Counted from the stretch's first letter, positions 12,158 through 23,298 are shown. The stretch is DNA of 64,000 nt from Pogostemon cablin (GCA_023678885.1 CM042993.1:2998501-3062500), one strand, 5' to 3'. Program-made: numbers and translations. Notes: generated by a model from the sequence alone, not told the origin.

Positions 12158-15100
12158 ATGGCAAACAATCTTATAACCGCTTTAATTGGGCAAAACAAGT
12201 TAACTGGACCAAACTTTAATGATTGGCTGAGAAATTTCAAAATTCTCTTAAAATCTGAAAGAAGTGAATATGTTCTTGACAAACCAATCCCTGACGCACC
12301 TGGTGCTAATGCTACGACTGAAGAACTTGAGAAGTTCAAACGTCATCAGGATGACGATCTGAAAGCTCGGTGCTACATGTTAGCATCCATGTCAAATGAG
12401 CTACAGAGACAAAATGAGGATCAAACCTCTGCTTATGCTATTCTTAAACGACTTGAGAACTTGTTTGGTGAGAATAGCAGGCAACAAAGATATGAGATAT
12501 CTAAAGAGCTCTTCCGCAGTCATATGACTGAGGGCTCTTCAGTCCAGGAACATGGATTGAAGATGATAGCCCTAACGGAACGACTCGCGTCATTGAAAGT
12601 TGAGGTTCCACCTGAGCTTTGCACTGACTTATTGTTGCAGTCTCTGCCCCCTTCATTTGACACATTTGTTGTCAATTATAACATGCATAACATGACGAAA
12701 AATCTCACTGAGCTTGTTAACATGTTAAAGACAACTGAGTCCACGATGAAAAGGAACAAATCAGTCATGTTTGTTGGGTCCACTTCTGGATCTAAGGCTG
12801 CAAAGCCAAAGAAAAAGAAGGGAAATAGAAAGGGTTCTAACAATCCCAACAAACTGAAAGCAAAGGGAGGTGTCAAGAAAAAGAAAACTTCTCAGTCCAA
12901 TGATAAGTGTCACCACTGCAATCAAACTGGACACTGGAAGAGGAACTGCAAGGATTACCTTGCAACCCTGAAGAGTTCAGGTATTTATTATGTTGAAGTT
13001 AACTTATCAGTTAATGATACTTCTTGGGTATTGGATACCGGTTGTGCCTCACACATTTGCAATGATTTGCAGATGATGGAAAGAAGTAGAAAGCTAGAAA
13101 CAAGAGAAATGGTTCTAAGGCTGGGGAATGGAGCAAAGGTTGCTGCATTAGCCATAGGAACTATTAATCTAGCTTTGAATAATGATTTAGTTTTGGTATT
13201 GAACAATTGTCTTTATGTTCCTGAGATTATTAAGAACATTATCTCTATTCCTGTTTTGGATAGAGAAGGTTATTGTTTTAAATTTGAACATGGAAGTTGT
13301 TCCATTTCTAAATGTTCTTCTTTAATCACTACTTGCATATTGATGAATGGTTTATATACCTTAACTCCCCAAAATTTCATTCTTAATTTTCAACAAAATA
13401 AAAGAAAATTAGATAACCGTAGTTCTATCACATTATGGCATGCAAGATTAGGTCATATTTCTAAGAAAAGGATAAACAAGTTGGCAAAATTGCTTGACCT
13501 AAAAGACGAGCAAGAACTACCAACATGTGAATCCTGCCTCAAGGGAAAAATGACCAAATCTCCATTTGTTGGACAAGTGGAGCGAGCTACACATCTATTG
13601 GAATTAATTCATACAGATGTATGTGGGCCATTAAATGTTAATGCTCGTGGGAACTACAGCTACTTCTTAACCTTTACCGATGACTTCTCTAGGTATGGTT
13701 ATGTGTACCTATTAAGGTACAAATCTGAAGTTTTTGAAAAGTTCAAAGAATTCAGAACTGAAGTAGAGAAACAAACTGGCTTAAGTATAAAAACACTTCG
13801 ATCAGATCGAGGGGGTGAATACTTAAGTGCAGAGTTTCTAGAATATCTAAAAGAGAATGGGATTCTCTCACAGTGGACTCCTCCTGGCACTCCCCAACTC
13901 AATGGAGTTTCGGAACGCAGGAATCGAACCTTGATGGACATGGTTCGATCTATGATGAGTTTCACATCATTACCTCTTTCTTTTTGGGGCTATGCTTTAG
14001 AAACGGCAGCTCACCTATTAAATAGGGTGCCTTCTAAGGCTGTTCCTACTACACCTTATGAGATGTGGTGTGGTAAAGCACCCTCATACAAATACCTTCG
14101 GGTATGGGGGTGTGATGCTTACGTGAAGCAACAAATGGGAGATAAATTGGATATGAGATCCAAAATATGTAAGTTTGTTGGATATCCAAAGGAATCAATT
14201 GGATATTACTTCTACGATATCTCAGAACAAAAGGTGTTTGTTTCAAGGAATGCTACATTTCTTGAAGAAGAATTTCTATCTGATAGAAATGGCAAACTCG
14301 TAGAACTTGAAGAAGTTCAAGAAACAACAAACCTTCCAATTGCAGTGAGTGAACAACCAGTAGAAACTGGGACATCTGATACACAACCTCTTAGGAGATC
14401 CGAAAGAATACCTAAGTTACCTAGTAGGTACACTTTGTTATTAGAAAACAAAGAAGAGGGACTCCTCTTGGATAATGATCCAAGAAGCTATAAAGAGGCA
14501 ATGTCAGACATTGACTCAAAGAAATGGCAAGAAGCAATGCAATCCGAGATGGACTCCATGTACTCTAACAAAGTATGGACTTTGGTAAACCCACCAGAAG
14601 GAACAGTTCCTATTGGATGCAAATGGGTTTACAAGCGAAAGCTTGGAGTTGATGGGGAGGTAGCAACCTATAAGGCAAGACTGGTTGCTAAAGGATATTC
14701 TCAAAAACAAGGAATTGATTATGAGGAAACCTTTTCACCAGTAGCAATGCTAAAATCCATTCGAATTTTATTAGCTATATCTGCATATTATGATTATGAG
14801 ATATGGCAAATGGATGTAAAGACTGCTTTTCTTAATGGTAACGTTAAGGAAGAGATCTATATGAAGCAACCTGAGGGCTTTATATCTAGTGGGAGTGAGC
14901 AAAAGATTTGCAAGCTCCAAAGATCCATTTATGGGCTTAAACAAGCTTCGAGGAGTTGGAACATTCGATTCGATGAAACAATCAAATCGTTTGATTTTCA
15001 AAAGAATCCGGATGAACCATGTGTATACAAGAAAGTTAGTGGGAGTGCAGTTACTTTTCTTGTGCTCTATGTTGATGACATCCTACTTATCGGAAACGAT

Positions 15101-16054
15101 ATAGGAATGTTGCAATCAACAAGAACTTGGTTGTCTAAACAATTCTCCATGAAGGACTTGGGAGAAGCATCATTTATTCTAGGAATAAAGATCTATAGAG
15201 ATAGATCTAGAAGAATGATCGGTCTATCCCAATCCATGTACATAGATAAGATACTAAAGAGATTTAGTATGGAAGAATCCAAACGAGGATTCTTGCCAAT
15301 GAGTCATGGGGTTTCACTTTCTAAGGCTATGTCTCCTAAGACGCCTGAAGAAAGAGAAAGAATGACTCGCGTGCCTTATGCTTCAGCAATTGGAAGCATA
15401 ATGTATGCAATGCTATGTACAAGGCCTGATGTCGCGCATGCTCTAAGTGTCACGAGCAGATATCAGTCAAATCCAGGTGAAGAACACTGGAAGGTCGTCA
15501 AGATGATCCTTAAGTACTTAAGAAGGACTAAGGATATCTTTTTGATATACGGCCCTGGAGAGCTGAAATTAGAAGGATATACTGATTCTAGTTTTCAGTC
15601 TGATGTGGATGACTCTAAGTCAATGTCAGGTTATATATTCACTTTGAATGGTGGTGCAGTAAGTTGGAAGAGTTCCAAACAAGAAACTACTGCAGACTCC
15701 ACCACTGAAGCTGAATATATAGCTGCATCAGATGCAGCGAAGGAAGCTGTTTGGATCAAGAACTTTATCCAAGGGTTGGGTATAGTTTCATCTATTGTTG
15801 ATCCAGTAATGATATACTGTGATAACAATGGAGCCATTGCGCAAGCAAAGGAACCAAGATCTCATCAAAGATCCAAGCATATCTTGAGAAGATACCACTT
15901 GATTAGAGAAATCATGGGGAGAGGCGATGTCGTTATGGATCGAATCGCTTCAGCAGAAAATGTAGCAGACCCACTGACTAAGCCTTTGGCTCAAAAGGTA
16001 TTTGAGAAACATCTTGAGAAGATGGGACTTAAATATATGGGCAATTGGAGCTAG
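12158..16054 (+). CDS. Copia gag-pol polyprotein (intact)
   Basis: 1,298 residues in a single frame with no stop or frameshift. Gag comes first, opening MANNLITALIGQNKL with LTGPNFNDWL just after, then a Lys-rich linker and a CCHC zinc knuckle from C251 (CHHCNQTGHWKRNC). The aspartic protease active site is LDTG at D293. The integrase has a zinc-binding segment from about H428 and a DDE core beginning at D487 (HTDVCGP, FTDDFSRYGYVY, RSDRGGEY). Reverse transcriptase has MDVKTAFLNG and YVDD at 971-974. RNase H contains GYTDSSF, STTEAEYIAASD and a C-terminal ENVADPLTKPL. The frame starts just after the leader and stops immediately before the polypurine tract. Together with near-identical LTRs, this copy appears able to encode all functions for its own movement. 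Expression is not shown by sequence. Confidence 0.97.
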   Translation: MANNLITALIGQNKLTGPNFNDWLRNFKILLKSERSEYVLDKPIPDAPGANATTEELEKFKRHQDDDLKARCYMLASMSNELQRQNEDQTSAYAILKRLENLFGENSRQQRYEISKELFRSHMTEGSSVQEHGLKMIALTERLASLKVEVPPELCTDLLLQSLPPSFDTFVVNYNMHNMTKNLTELVNMLKTTESTMKRNKSVMFVGSTSGSKAAKPKKKKGNRKGSNNPNKLKAKGGVKKKKTSQSNDKCHHCNQTGHWKRNCKDYLATLKSSGIYYVEVNLSVNDTSWVLDTGCASHICNDLQMMERSRKLETREMVLRLGNGAKVAALAIGTINLALNNDLVLVLNNCLYVPEIIKNIISIPVLDREGYCFKFEHGSCSISKCSSLITTCILMNGLYTLTPQNFILNFQQNKRKLDNRSSITLWHARLGHISKKRINKLAKLLDLKDEQELPTCESCLKGKMTKSPFVGQVERATHLLELIHTDVCGPLNVNARGNYSYFLTFTDDFSRYGYVYLLRYKSEVFEKFKEFRTEVEKQTGLSIKTLRSDRGGEYLSAEFLEYLKENGILSQWTPPGTPQLNGVSERRNRTLMDMVRSMMSFTSLPLSFWGYALETAAHLLNRVPSKAVPTTPYEMWCGKAPSYKYLRVWGCDAYVKQQMGDKLDMRSKICKFVGYPKESIGYYFYDISEQKVFVSRNATFLEEEFLSDRNGKLVELEEVQETTNLPIAVSEQPVETGTSDTQPLRRSERIPKLPSRYTLLLENKEEGLLLDNDPRSYKEAMSDIDSKKWQEAMQSEMDSMYSNKVWTLVNPPEGTVPIGCKWVYKRKLGVDGEVATYKARLVAKGYSQKQGIDYEETFSPVAMLKSIRILLAISAYYDYEIWQMDVKTAFLNGNVKEEIYMKQPEGFISSGSEQKICKLQRSIYGLKQASRSWNIRFDETIKSFDFQKNPDEPCVYKKVSGSAVTFLVLYVDDILLIGNDIGMLQSTRTWLSKQFSMKDLGEASFILGIKIYRDRSRRMIGLSQSMYIDKILKRFSMEESKRGFLPMSHGVSLSKAMSPKTPEERERMTRVPYASAIGSIMYAMLCTRPDVAHALSVTSRYQSNPGEEHWKVVKMILKYLRRTKDIFLIYGPGELKLEGYTDSSFQSDVDDSKSMSGYIFTLNGGAVSWKSSKQETTADSTTEAEYIAASDAAKEAVWIKNFIQGLGIVSSIVDPVMIYCDNNGAIAQAKEPRSHQRSKHILRRYHLIREIMGRGDVVMDRIASAENVADPLTKPLAQKVFEKHLEKMGLKYMGNWS

Positions 16055-16068
16055 GGCAAGTGGGAGAT
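16054..16068 (+). other. Polypurine tract
   Basis: GGGCAAGTGGGAGAT immediately precedes the 3' LTR and overlaps the end of the pol stop codon. It is the usual plus-strand primer position. Confidence 0.8.
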
Positions 16069-17868
16069 TGTTAGAGTAGTATGCCCAGCGCACCAATTAG
16101 ATTGGATATTTGTACTCTTTATATTTTGAATATAAACAATCTCATTGGAAATATTATTATTAAAGGCTGTTTTAATTTATCTATTTTATGCATTATAATA
16201 TATGCTTATTAGATAAAGTCCCTAGACCAATTTAAGCTAAAATGTATGGTTACGCATATGATGGTAATCATGGAATTTATACATAGAGCTTTGGTCTTAA
16301 ACATAGTTCCGAGTCAAGAATTTTTCTAAATGGGACAAAGAATAATTCAGTAAAGACTCGTACATATGATGAATGCTCGTTGGACGAGAATATTGTATTC
16401 CATCAATATTAGTGTTGTGACACAAATTCATATATGTAGATACTTATTAGAGAATAAGTTTATCGAACATGATCCGTAGAAAATTCTTATTGGATATGTC
16501 GAAATTAGAATTTTCTAATTACGATAGTACACGATTAGTCTTTAGACTTGAAGCACCATGGTAGTCTTGTGTACTTCATATAATACTTAGACTTATCTTC
16601 TGATTGTTTAGCAATCTTAAAGGGGATATGTTGGGTATTATATTGATGTACATGGAGACTTATGTGTGGCTAAGATAGAATCTAACACTTGTCTAGGACA
16701 AGAGAATCTCCTGTGTATTTCATTGTTAATGATTCAAAGACCTTGGCCAAGACAATGAGAATAAAGATTCACAATGAATCATTGTAACATGAAATAGAAA
16801 CACAGTTATTGAGTTAGTAGAGTTTCGACTAATATTCCTACTCTAGACTCAATCGGGAGATTAATTGTTAGAAAGACTGTACGTGTATGTCACTCGTTAA
16901 TTTACAGGTTTACTCGCTATTCACCTAACATTAGAAGATCACGCTACTTGCTAGATGTTACCGTGATTAGTAGGTTCTTGAAATTAATTAGTTAATTTCA
17001 AGTGAATTAATTAATTGGATTAATTAATATAATAATTGTTATTTATAAGTTACAAGTGTTGTAAGCCTACTACTAGAGTTAGTAGTGAACCTAAAGGATC
17101 ACACCTTAATTTGAATTAACAACTTTTATCAATTGGAACAATAGTTATATTATTAACTATTTATTATAATTAAATAATTTGATTATTTAATTATAATAAT
17201 TATGATAATATTGATAATGGGGAGTTAGTGGAGTTAGTGATGTCTATAGCATGCTATTGCTATTGTCGGCCCCTATCTAAAGCATGCATTTATTTTTTTG
17301 GAGTGTAATGCACTATGGCATGCATTATTGCTATAGTCAACACCTATATTCTAATTTTATATTATACTACTACTTATTTAAGTTGCATTACCTTCTTAAC
17401 TAAGTGTGTGAGTTTATAAAAAAAAAAAAGAATTGGTGTCGACTAGATTCTTCAATTTTTCAAAAAGGTTTTGGCTTCAATTCGCAAGCTCACACTATTG
17501 GAATCCAATTTTGTTGTTCCAATTCACAAGTTTAACACTACTAGCGAAGTGTAAAATTTGTGTTGTTTATTCAATTGGTGGATTACTTTAGAGGGGATAC
17601 ACTTGGATCCCTTATTGAGAAGACCGGAGTTTTAGCCACAATCCGGGAATCGATTCCCTCACTCCTTGCATCAATTGGAAGAAAGTCTACGAGGGTAAGA
17701 ATTATCTTTACGTAGATTTCTTTCAATATATTTTAACACCGGATCCTATAATCGTTTTAGAGCATCCGGGGTGAAACCTTTTCATGTATTTAATAAATAT
17801 GATTTATTAATTATGAAAAATTTTTAAATTCCGCTGCGTTCACCCGGATCGCTATGACGAACCCAACA
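16069..17868 (+). repeat. 3' LTR
   Basis: 1,800 bp, offset 7,552 from the 5' LTR with four observed mismatches. It ends CCAACA, followed by the ATATG target duplication. The LTR reads toward the DUF1262 gene that starts 358 bp further on. Confidence 0.97.
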
Positions 17869-17873
17869 ATATG

Positions 17874-18225
17874 TTATTAATTTAATGTATTTTTCTCTAC
17901 AGGGCCTAAAAATTTTTCAGCATTACTGTATAATTTATGTAGTGATTTAATTCAATTATTGTAACATACAAATTTACTCATTTAATTTAGACAACAATTA
18001 AAGTGGCCTCTTTTCTCCCACTTTGAATGCTTCATCATTCTTTAATCTTCACAACTTTTCTTTTGGAAAAGATATTGCATAGTGATCTTTCTTTTTTGAG
18101 GGCCAAAAAGCTGATGGCTTTAGTACACTCTATTTCCATTATCTTGATTTTTAACTCAGTATGTTGTATTATCAAATGTTCTTGATTTTTGTTGAGTACC
18201 TATCTCTGTAAGAACAGAGTTAGGG
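17874..18225 (+). other. Short promoter region of the DUF1262 gene
   Basis: 352 bp between the retrotransposon target duplication and the DUF1262 ATG. It is AT-rich with CT-rich stretches and no clear TATA box. Sequence that used to lie upstream is now 9.4 kb away, beyond the element. Confidence 0.5.
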
Positions 18226-19493
18226 ATGTACGTAACAAGACCGCGGTCTCGCTACCGCAACTTCCCGGGTGCTCTCTCGGAGCACCCAGAGAAGGATGCC
18301 CCGTATTCGGGGCATCTAGTTGTTTCGGATGAGGAATCAGAGGTGATGGACTCCATATGTTGTGGGATATGGAGAAATCACAGGATTAAAAGACTACCGT
18401 TCCCTTCAGACAGGATCTTGCTAGTGGTTCACTCTTCCTTACACGAAGAACCAACCGTTACAAAGACTTGGTTCTTACCTGTTCTTGATCAACCCCTTTC
18501 CTCCAATCGTTACTACGTGATCAAAGCAAAAGGGAATCGAAAAGGGTACTATATATCGATCTTTCATGTTTCTGATGATCAACTTATTCTTGATTCTTGG
18601 ACATGTTTGTTGATGTTGTTTCGCGTGTTGGTTCGATTAGGCAAGCGTACGCATGCTCGAGAGAGGGGGATGTCGGAATGTGCTGCTTTGCACGCGATCA
18701 TTCGGACGTGAGAACGAGGCCATTTGATCACAGAGATAGATATCAGATGCTTGAGATTAGACCTTATCATGGTGGTGGTTTTTGTGCTAGATCAGTGGAG
18801 TGGGATGGCTATCCTCCTAGCTTCCTCAGACGAGGCGGATGGGAAGTGCACACGTATCCTTCGTTCAAGATTCATTTACGCGAGACCCCTGGTCTGAGTC
18901 GGGCAACTCCGTTGGAGTTGCCCGAACCAGACCTCCCATTCGAGTCGAGGCGCTCAACTCCAGTGGTGATTGGGAAGTGGTACTGCCCTTTTGTGTTTGT
19001 GAGGGAGGGGAACATGAGGGTGGATGATCAAATGAGGAAGAGCTTGATGTATGAATTGAGCTTAAAGCAGTGGTGGGAGCAGATACATTCGGTCGAAAAC
19101 GAGGACGATCGGAACAAAGTGGTGGTGGTGGATGCAAGGGTGAAGAGGTTGCTGTGTCTAATTGGAGGGAGGGAGGGGGAGAAGGATGGTAGGAAGGGTG
19201 ATGATGGGTTTGTATGGTTTGAGGTTAAGGGAGATGGTGGGAGGAGAGAGAGAGTAGGTTTGAGCAATTGTTTGTTTGAGAAGATGAGATGGATTCAAGA
19301 AACAAGAGGGTGGTTTGATGGGGAAAGGGAAGTGAGAGTTTCTGGTAGGAAGGAAGTTGGGGGTGAGAATGTGTGGAGAAAGTTTGGTTGTTATGTTTTG
19401 GTGGAGAGCTTTGTTGTGAGGAGAATGGATGTGAGTTTGTTGATTAATTTCAATTTTAAGAACACTGAGAGGATTGTTTGCAAATGGGAGTGA
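18226..19493 (+). CDS. DUF1262 family protein
   Basis: Two exons, 18226-18545 and 18641-19493, joined by a GT-AG intron of 95 bp, give 390 residues. It opens MYVTRPRSRYRNFPGALSE and contains LVVSDEESE, LPFP, FLPVLDQPLSSNRYYVIKAK, then KGQAYACSRE across the splice, CCF, RPFDHRDRYQ, GYPPSFLRRGGWEV, VIGKWYCPF and SLKQWWEQ. These blocks are diagnostic of the plant-specific DUF1262 family, whose biochemical role is unknown; some Arabidopsis members respond to pathogens and salicylate. There is no signal peptide or membrane segment. The C-terminal half is rich in Gly, Arg and Glu. The coding sequence contains several perfect short inverted repeats, listed separately. The retrotransposon lies 358 bp upstream in the same orientation, so LTR-driven transcription is possible. 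Confidence 0.93.
18239..18316. repeat. Cluster of perfect short inverted repeats in DUF1262 exon 1
   Basis: AGACCGCGGTCT (near 18237-18248) is a perfect palindrome. GGGTGCTC (18267-18274) pairs with GAGCACCC (18280-18287). GATGCCCC (18295-18302) pairs with GGGGCATC (18309-18316). A fourth pair, AAGAACCAA (18446-18454) with TTGGTTCTT (18468-18476), lies further down the exon. Confidence 0.85.
18891..18933. repeat. 43-nt near-perfect hairpin in DUF1262 exon 2
   Basis: GGTCTG and CGGGCAACTCC on the left pair with GGAGTTGCCCG and CAGACC on the right. There is a 3-nt loop (GTT) and one 3x3 internal bulge, so 17 base pairs form inside an open reading frame. Confidence 0.9.
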
Positions 19494-19785
19494 GAGATGG
19501 ATTAAGAAGAATTTGTAGTTTCATTATGGTATTTTATCCATGTTATTGGATGAGTGATAATTGGGGAGAAAAAATTATAAATCTTTTTTGTAAGAAAAAA
19601 AATCTAATAACAATGCTCTAGATTTTATCTTCTGATTTTGTGTATATCTTCTTTGCCACCAAGTGACAACTAAAATTGAGAAATTAATTCACATTGATTG
19701 ATTTGATATGTGAATTAATAAAATTTCAATATGTGATTAATAGTGTGATTCCAAAGTTCTTTTAATTTTTTTTATTATGAATATT

Positions 19786-20028
19786 TCCTTCGTCCCAAAA
19801 TTGCCGACCTAAAATAGATTACATCTTTTCAAAAAAGAAAATATCACATCAATCCTCACCCCTAAAAATTCATCTTAATTACTCCACAATTTTACCACAC
19901 TCATCTAACACACGTAATATACTTTATAATAATTTATTTATTATTTAAAAATACCCCTAAAAAATCAATATTTTTTAAACTTTGTATCTACATTAATAGT
20001 GCAATCAATTTCCGAACTGGGAGAGAGT
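19786..20028. mobile_element. Degenerate Stowaway-like MITE
   Basis: The left end reads TTTCCTTCGTCCCAAAATTG and the right end GGGAGAGAGTA. They resemble the CTCCCTTCGTCCC / GGGACGGAGGGAG ends of Stowaway elements but with several mismatches. AT-rich interior, no coding capacity. Confidence 0.5.
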
Positions 20029-20609
20029 ACGTAGTTTTCATTCCATTCGGATTTCTCATACATACTCGCATATAAATATCGTGAAAAAAGAAATTTTGCA
20101 TGTGTCACGATTAATTAAATAATAAAACTTGTGTGCATCTACGCATAATCCTCAAATCTGACAGCCTTAAAATGTTGTACCTATTAAATATCATACTATT
20201 TAATATAAAAATTATATCTTTAATTTAAAAAAAAAAATTTACTCTGACAATATTATTCATATATCATTCCACTTTTTTCTTAAAAAATACTTCCATAAAT
20301 TAAAATTTATAGTGTGTGTGTTTTATTGAGGCACAACAACCCAACTCTTAATTGAAACGCACCGACAGGGCGCAACGCTCGGGTGGTACTTGTTAGCAGC
20401 CGTGGGGCCCATATCTGTTGTATATCCGTTGAAACGAAAAGACGAATTTACCCTTACACTGTTGCTCTCATGATTCATGACACCCTTCTTTTCACATGAC
20501 TACTTCGACTTGGATTGAAGCAACTAATAAGTGAGGTTTCCACCATTTCTCTGCTAATCCCTCTACCTTAATTTAATGGTTTTTGTTCTAAATTACTGTG
20601 AATTTGCAG
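20029..20609. other. Intergenic, nothing recognised
   Basis: AT-rich spacer between the DUF1262 gene and the tryptophan synthase gene. A short GC-richer patch at 20360-20420 has no recognisable coding content. Confidence 0.5.
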
Positions 20610-20618
20610 TTAATTATT

Positions 20619-20749
20619 GGGTAATTCTTGGGTGACCCCTCACCCATGACCCTCTCACATGAGGGGATGGGGACCCACCCCTGACATGTGGGACCCACTC
20701 CCTCATGTGAGAGGGTCATGGATGACCACAGGTCACCCAAGTCATGCTC
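20619..20749. mobile_element. Foldback MITE with 9-bp TSD, upstream of TSBtype2
   Basis: A 131-bp element flanked by TTAATTATT (20610-20618 and 20750-20758). Its left half, from CTTGGGTGACC with ATGACCCTCTCACATGAGG, is complementary to its right half, CCTCATGTGAGAGGGTCAT to GGTCACCCAAG, so most of the element folds into one hairpin. It lies 275 bp upstream of the TSBtype2 ATG. Confidence 0.8.
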
Positions 20750-21023
20750 TTAATTATTTTATCTATTTGTCTTGATTCCTGTTCATTGAAAGGGGTTGGG
20801 GGGGTTGGGATAATATTTTCTACTACATTTTTAATCGAGAAGTCAAAACTGGATTTGAGTTCTGCATAACGAGATACAATTGAATACTTCACCTAACTGT
20901 TGAAGTGCCAACAAAATGTCAAAATCCTTCATCACTGTTCATTAAATGCTGAATTTAAAACAAAGAAATGATTTTTTTTAGAACCCATATTGTTTACCAC
21001 TTTTTCTTCAAACTATCGCAGAA

Positions 21024-23298
21024 ATGACGGAATCTTGCTTTCTTTCCTCGTCTCTCAAACCACGGCTATCACTCAAAGGTAAGCCCTTTTAATCCTTGCT
21101 GTAATTGATCCCAATTTCTCTAATGTTGGTCATGTTCTTGATTCATGGAGTTCTGTTTGTGAGTTGTATTCATGGAAAATATGTTGGACCTTAGTGGGCT
21201 TTGTTCAATCTAGTGGTTTATAGGTTGAATCTTGAATGCTAACTGTGGATATAGAAATTGCATGCCTATTTACTGACTTAGTGATTAATTAATACATGGT
21301 GTTGCTCAATAGGAGATGAGCAATGGCTTAGCTGCTTTGCCCCAAAGAGAAGGCCCTGCTTTCTGAGAACTTCATCCAACTCAAGATTATCAAAAATAGC
21401 ACCCCTCAATGCTTCTTTGAATTCTCTTGAAGTTCCTAAACAATGGTACAATATAATTTCGGATCTTCCAGTAGCACCACCTCCCTCTTTAAATCCAAAG
21501 ACTTTCGAACCGGTGAAACCGGAGGATCTAGCACCATTGTTCCCTGATGAGATAATTAAACAAGAGGGGAGTAGTGAAAGGTTTATTGATATCCCAGAAG
21601 AAGTTATTGATGTTTATAGGCTATGGCGGCCTACCCCTTTGATCAGGTTAGTTTTGCTTTATCATATTGAATTTTTTATAACCTATAGGGAAATTTGAAT
21701 GAAATCTGATGCTTGTTAGTTGTCTTCAGAGCTAAGAGGTTGGAGAAGCTGCTTGATACACCTGCAAGAATCTATTACAAGTATGAAGGGGTTAGCCCGG
21801 CTGGATCGCATAAGCCAAACACTGCTGTGCCTCAGGCTTGGTATAACGCGCAGCAAGGCGTGAAGAATGTAGTTACGGAGACTGGTGCTGGTCAATGGGG
21901 GAGCTCGTTGGCTTTCGCTTGTAGCTTGTTTGGTCTTAACTGTGAAGTAATTAGCTTTTCTATCTCATGTTTTTTTAAGTGATGTGAAGTTGGTTAAAGA
22001 GTGTGTTTTGACAATGTAGTGGAGTGGTTAGTTAGTGTTTGATGGGTTGGTGTTAATGGATGTAGGTGTGGCAAGTTCGTGCTTCTTACGATCAGAAACC
22101 ATACCGTAAGCTGATGATGCAAACATGGGGTGCTACGGTGCACCCTTCGCCTTCTAGTGTCACTGAAGTCGGTCGAAAGATGCGTGAAACAGATCCATCG
22201 AGCCCTGGAAGTTTAGGGATTGCTATTTCGGAAGCTGTGGAGGTTGCAGCTGCGAATGCTGACACGAAATACTGCCTGGGGAGTGTTCTCAACCACGTGC
22301 TGTTGCACCAAACGGTTATAGGCGAGGAGTGCATAAAACAGATGGAGGCTATAGGAGAGAAGACTCCAGATGTGATCATTGGATGTACTGGTGGTGGATC
22401 CAATTTTGGAGGACTTGCTTTTCCATACATTCGCGAGAAACTTAATGGGAAGATAAATCCCATCATTCGAGCTGTCGAACCAGCAGCGTGTCCCTCGTTG
22501 ACTAAGGGCGTGTATGCTTACGACTACGGTGACACAGCAGGGATGACTCCATTGATGAAGATGCATACTCTTGGCCATGACTTTATACCGGATCCCATTC
22601 ATGCTGGTAAGCTGTTGCCAACGTGCTCGTTTTCTTTCCTTCCCTCGTCTCCCCATCCGTTTAACTGTTAATTTGTGTGACAGGTGGTCTGAGGTATCAT
22701 GGCATGGCTCCATTGATTTCGCATGTGTATGAGTTGGGATTCATGGAATCAATTTCAATTGGTCAGACTGAATGCTTTGCAGGTGATCTTTTAATCTTGT
22801 TTTAATTTGATGTAAGAAATCAATCATGCTGAGACAAAACAACCACATAACTAGCAAAATAACCATAAGATACTTTGGATAGGATGCAATATGGAGATAA
22901 AAGCTATTTATGACAGCTAATGAGCTTAGGATTAATTGGATCTTTATAATATGTGGGATTATATCATCGAGTTCCATACTCCATCTGATCACTTGTTGAA
23001 GAATTAGAATGACTCATAATGAGTATCTTGGTGTTATGCAGGAGCCATAAAATTTGCAAGATCGGAAGGATTGATACCAGCACCGGAACCAACTCACGCG
23101 ATAGCTGCCACGATACGAGAAGCTGCTCTGTGTAGGGAGACGGGCGAGTCGAAGGTTATTCTGATGGCAATGTGTGGACATGGCCATTTTGATTTGCCAG
23201 CTTATGAGAAGTATTTGAAGGGTGATCTTGTTGATTTGTCATTTGCAGATCAAAGGATGATTGACTCACTTGCTAATATTCCTCAGCTTCATCTGTAA
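21024..23298 (+). CDS. TSBtype2: Tryptophan synthase beta, type 2 (TrpB2-like)
   Basis: PLP enzyme condensing serine and indole to tryptophan. Exons are 21024-21078, 21313-21646, 21730-21946, 22066-22606, 22684-22782 and 23042-23298, all GT-AG, giving 500 residues, close to the Arabidopsis type-2 protein (At5g38530). The PLP lysine is K158 in GSHKPNTA. The phosphate-binding loop GGGSN is at 311-315. Other blocks are WRPTPLIR, YYKYEGVSPAG, ETGAGQWGSSL, VLNHVLLHQTVIG, HAGGLRYHGMAPL, EGLIPAPEPTHA and MCGHGHFDL. The long N-terminus before the core and the HAGGLRYHG/EPTHA segments separate it from classical TrpB1. Type-2 enzymes lack the usual TrpA-contact features and are thought to act without stable TrpA pairing. 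The first 60 residues are rich in Ser and Arg, so plastid import is possible but unproven. Reading frame intact. Confidence 0.95.

Larger units (their letters stand above)
8517..17868 (+). mobile_element. Complete Ty1/copia LTR retrotransposon
   Basis: A 9,352-bp element with 1,800-bp LTRs, each TGTT...AACA, flanked by the 5-bp duplication ATATG (8512-8516 and 17869-17873). It has a tRNA-iMet primer site at 10318-10329, a 1.8-kb leader, one intact gag-pol frame (12158-16054) and a purine-rich tract just before the 3' LTR. I count four substitutions and no length change between the LTRs (9200/16752, 9435/16987, 9759/17311, 9922/17474). About 0.2% divergence implies an insertion on the order of 100,000 years old under usual plant rates. 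Domain order protease-integrase-RT-RNase H makes it copia. I do not assign a lineage. Confidence 0.98.

Noticed and set aside
18566..18711. Continuation of the DUF1262 first frame into 18711
   Set aside because: Family residues stop at KG and resume at QAYACSRE in another frame; a GT-AG intron (18546-18640) explains it, so no frameshift is needed.
22092..22713. Two minus-strand open frames of 124 and 166 residues opposite the TSBtype2 exon
   Set aside because: They are antisense shadows of the conserved exon 22066-22606 and have no family resemblance of their own.
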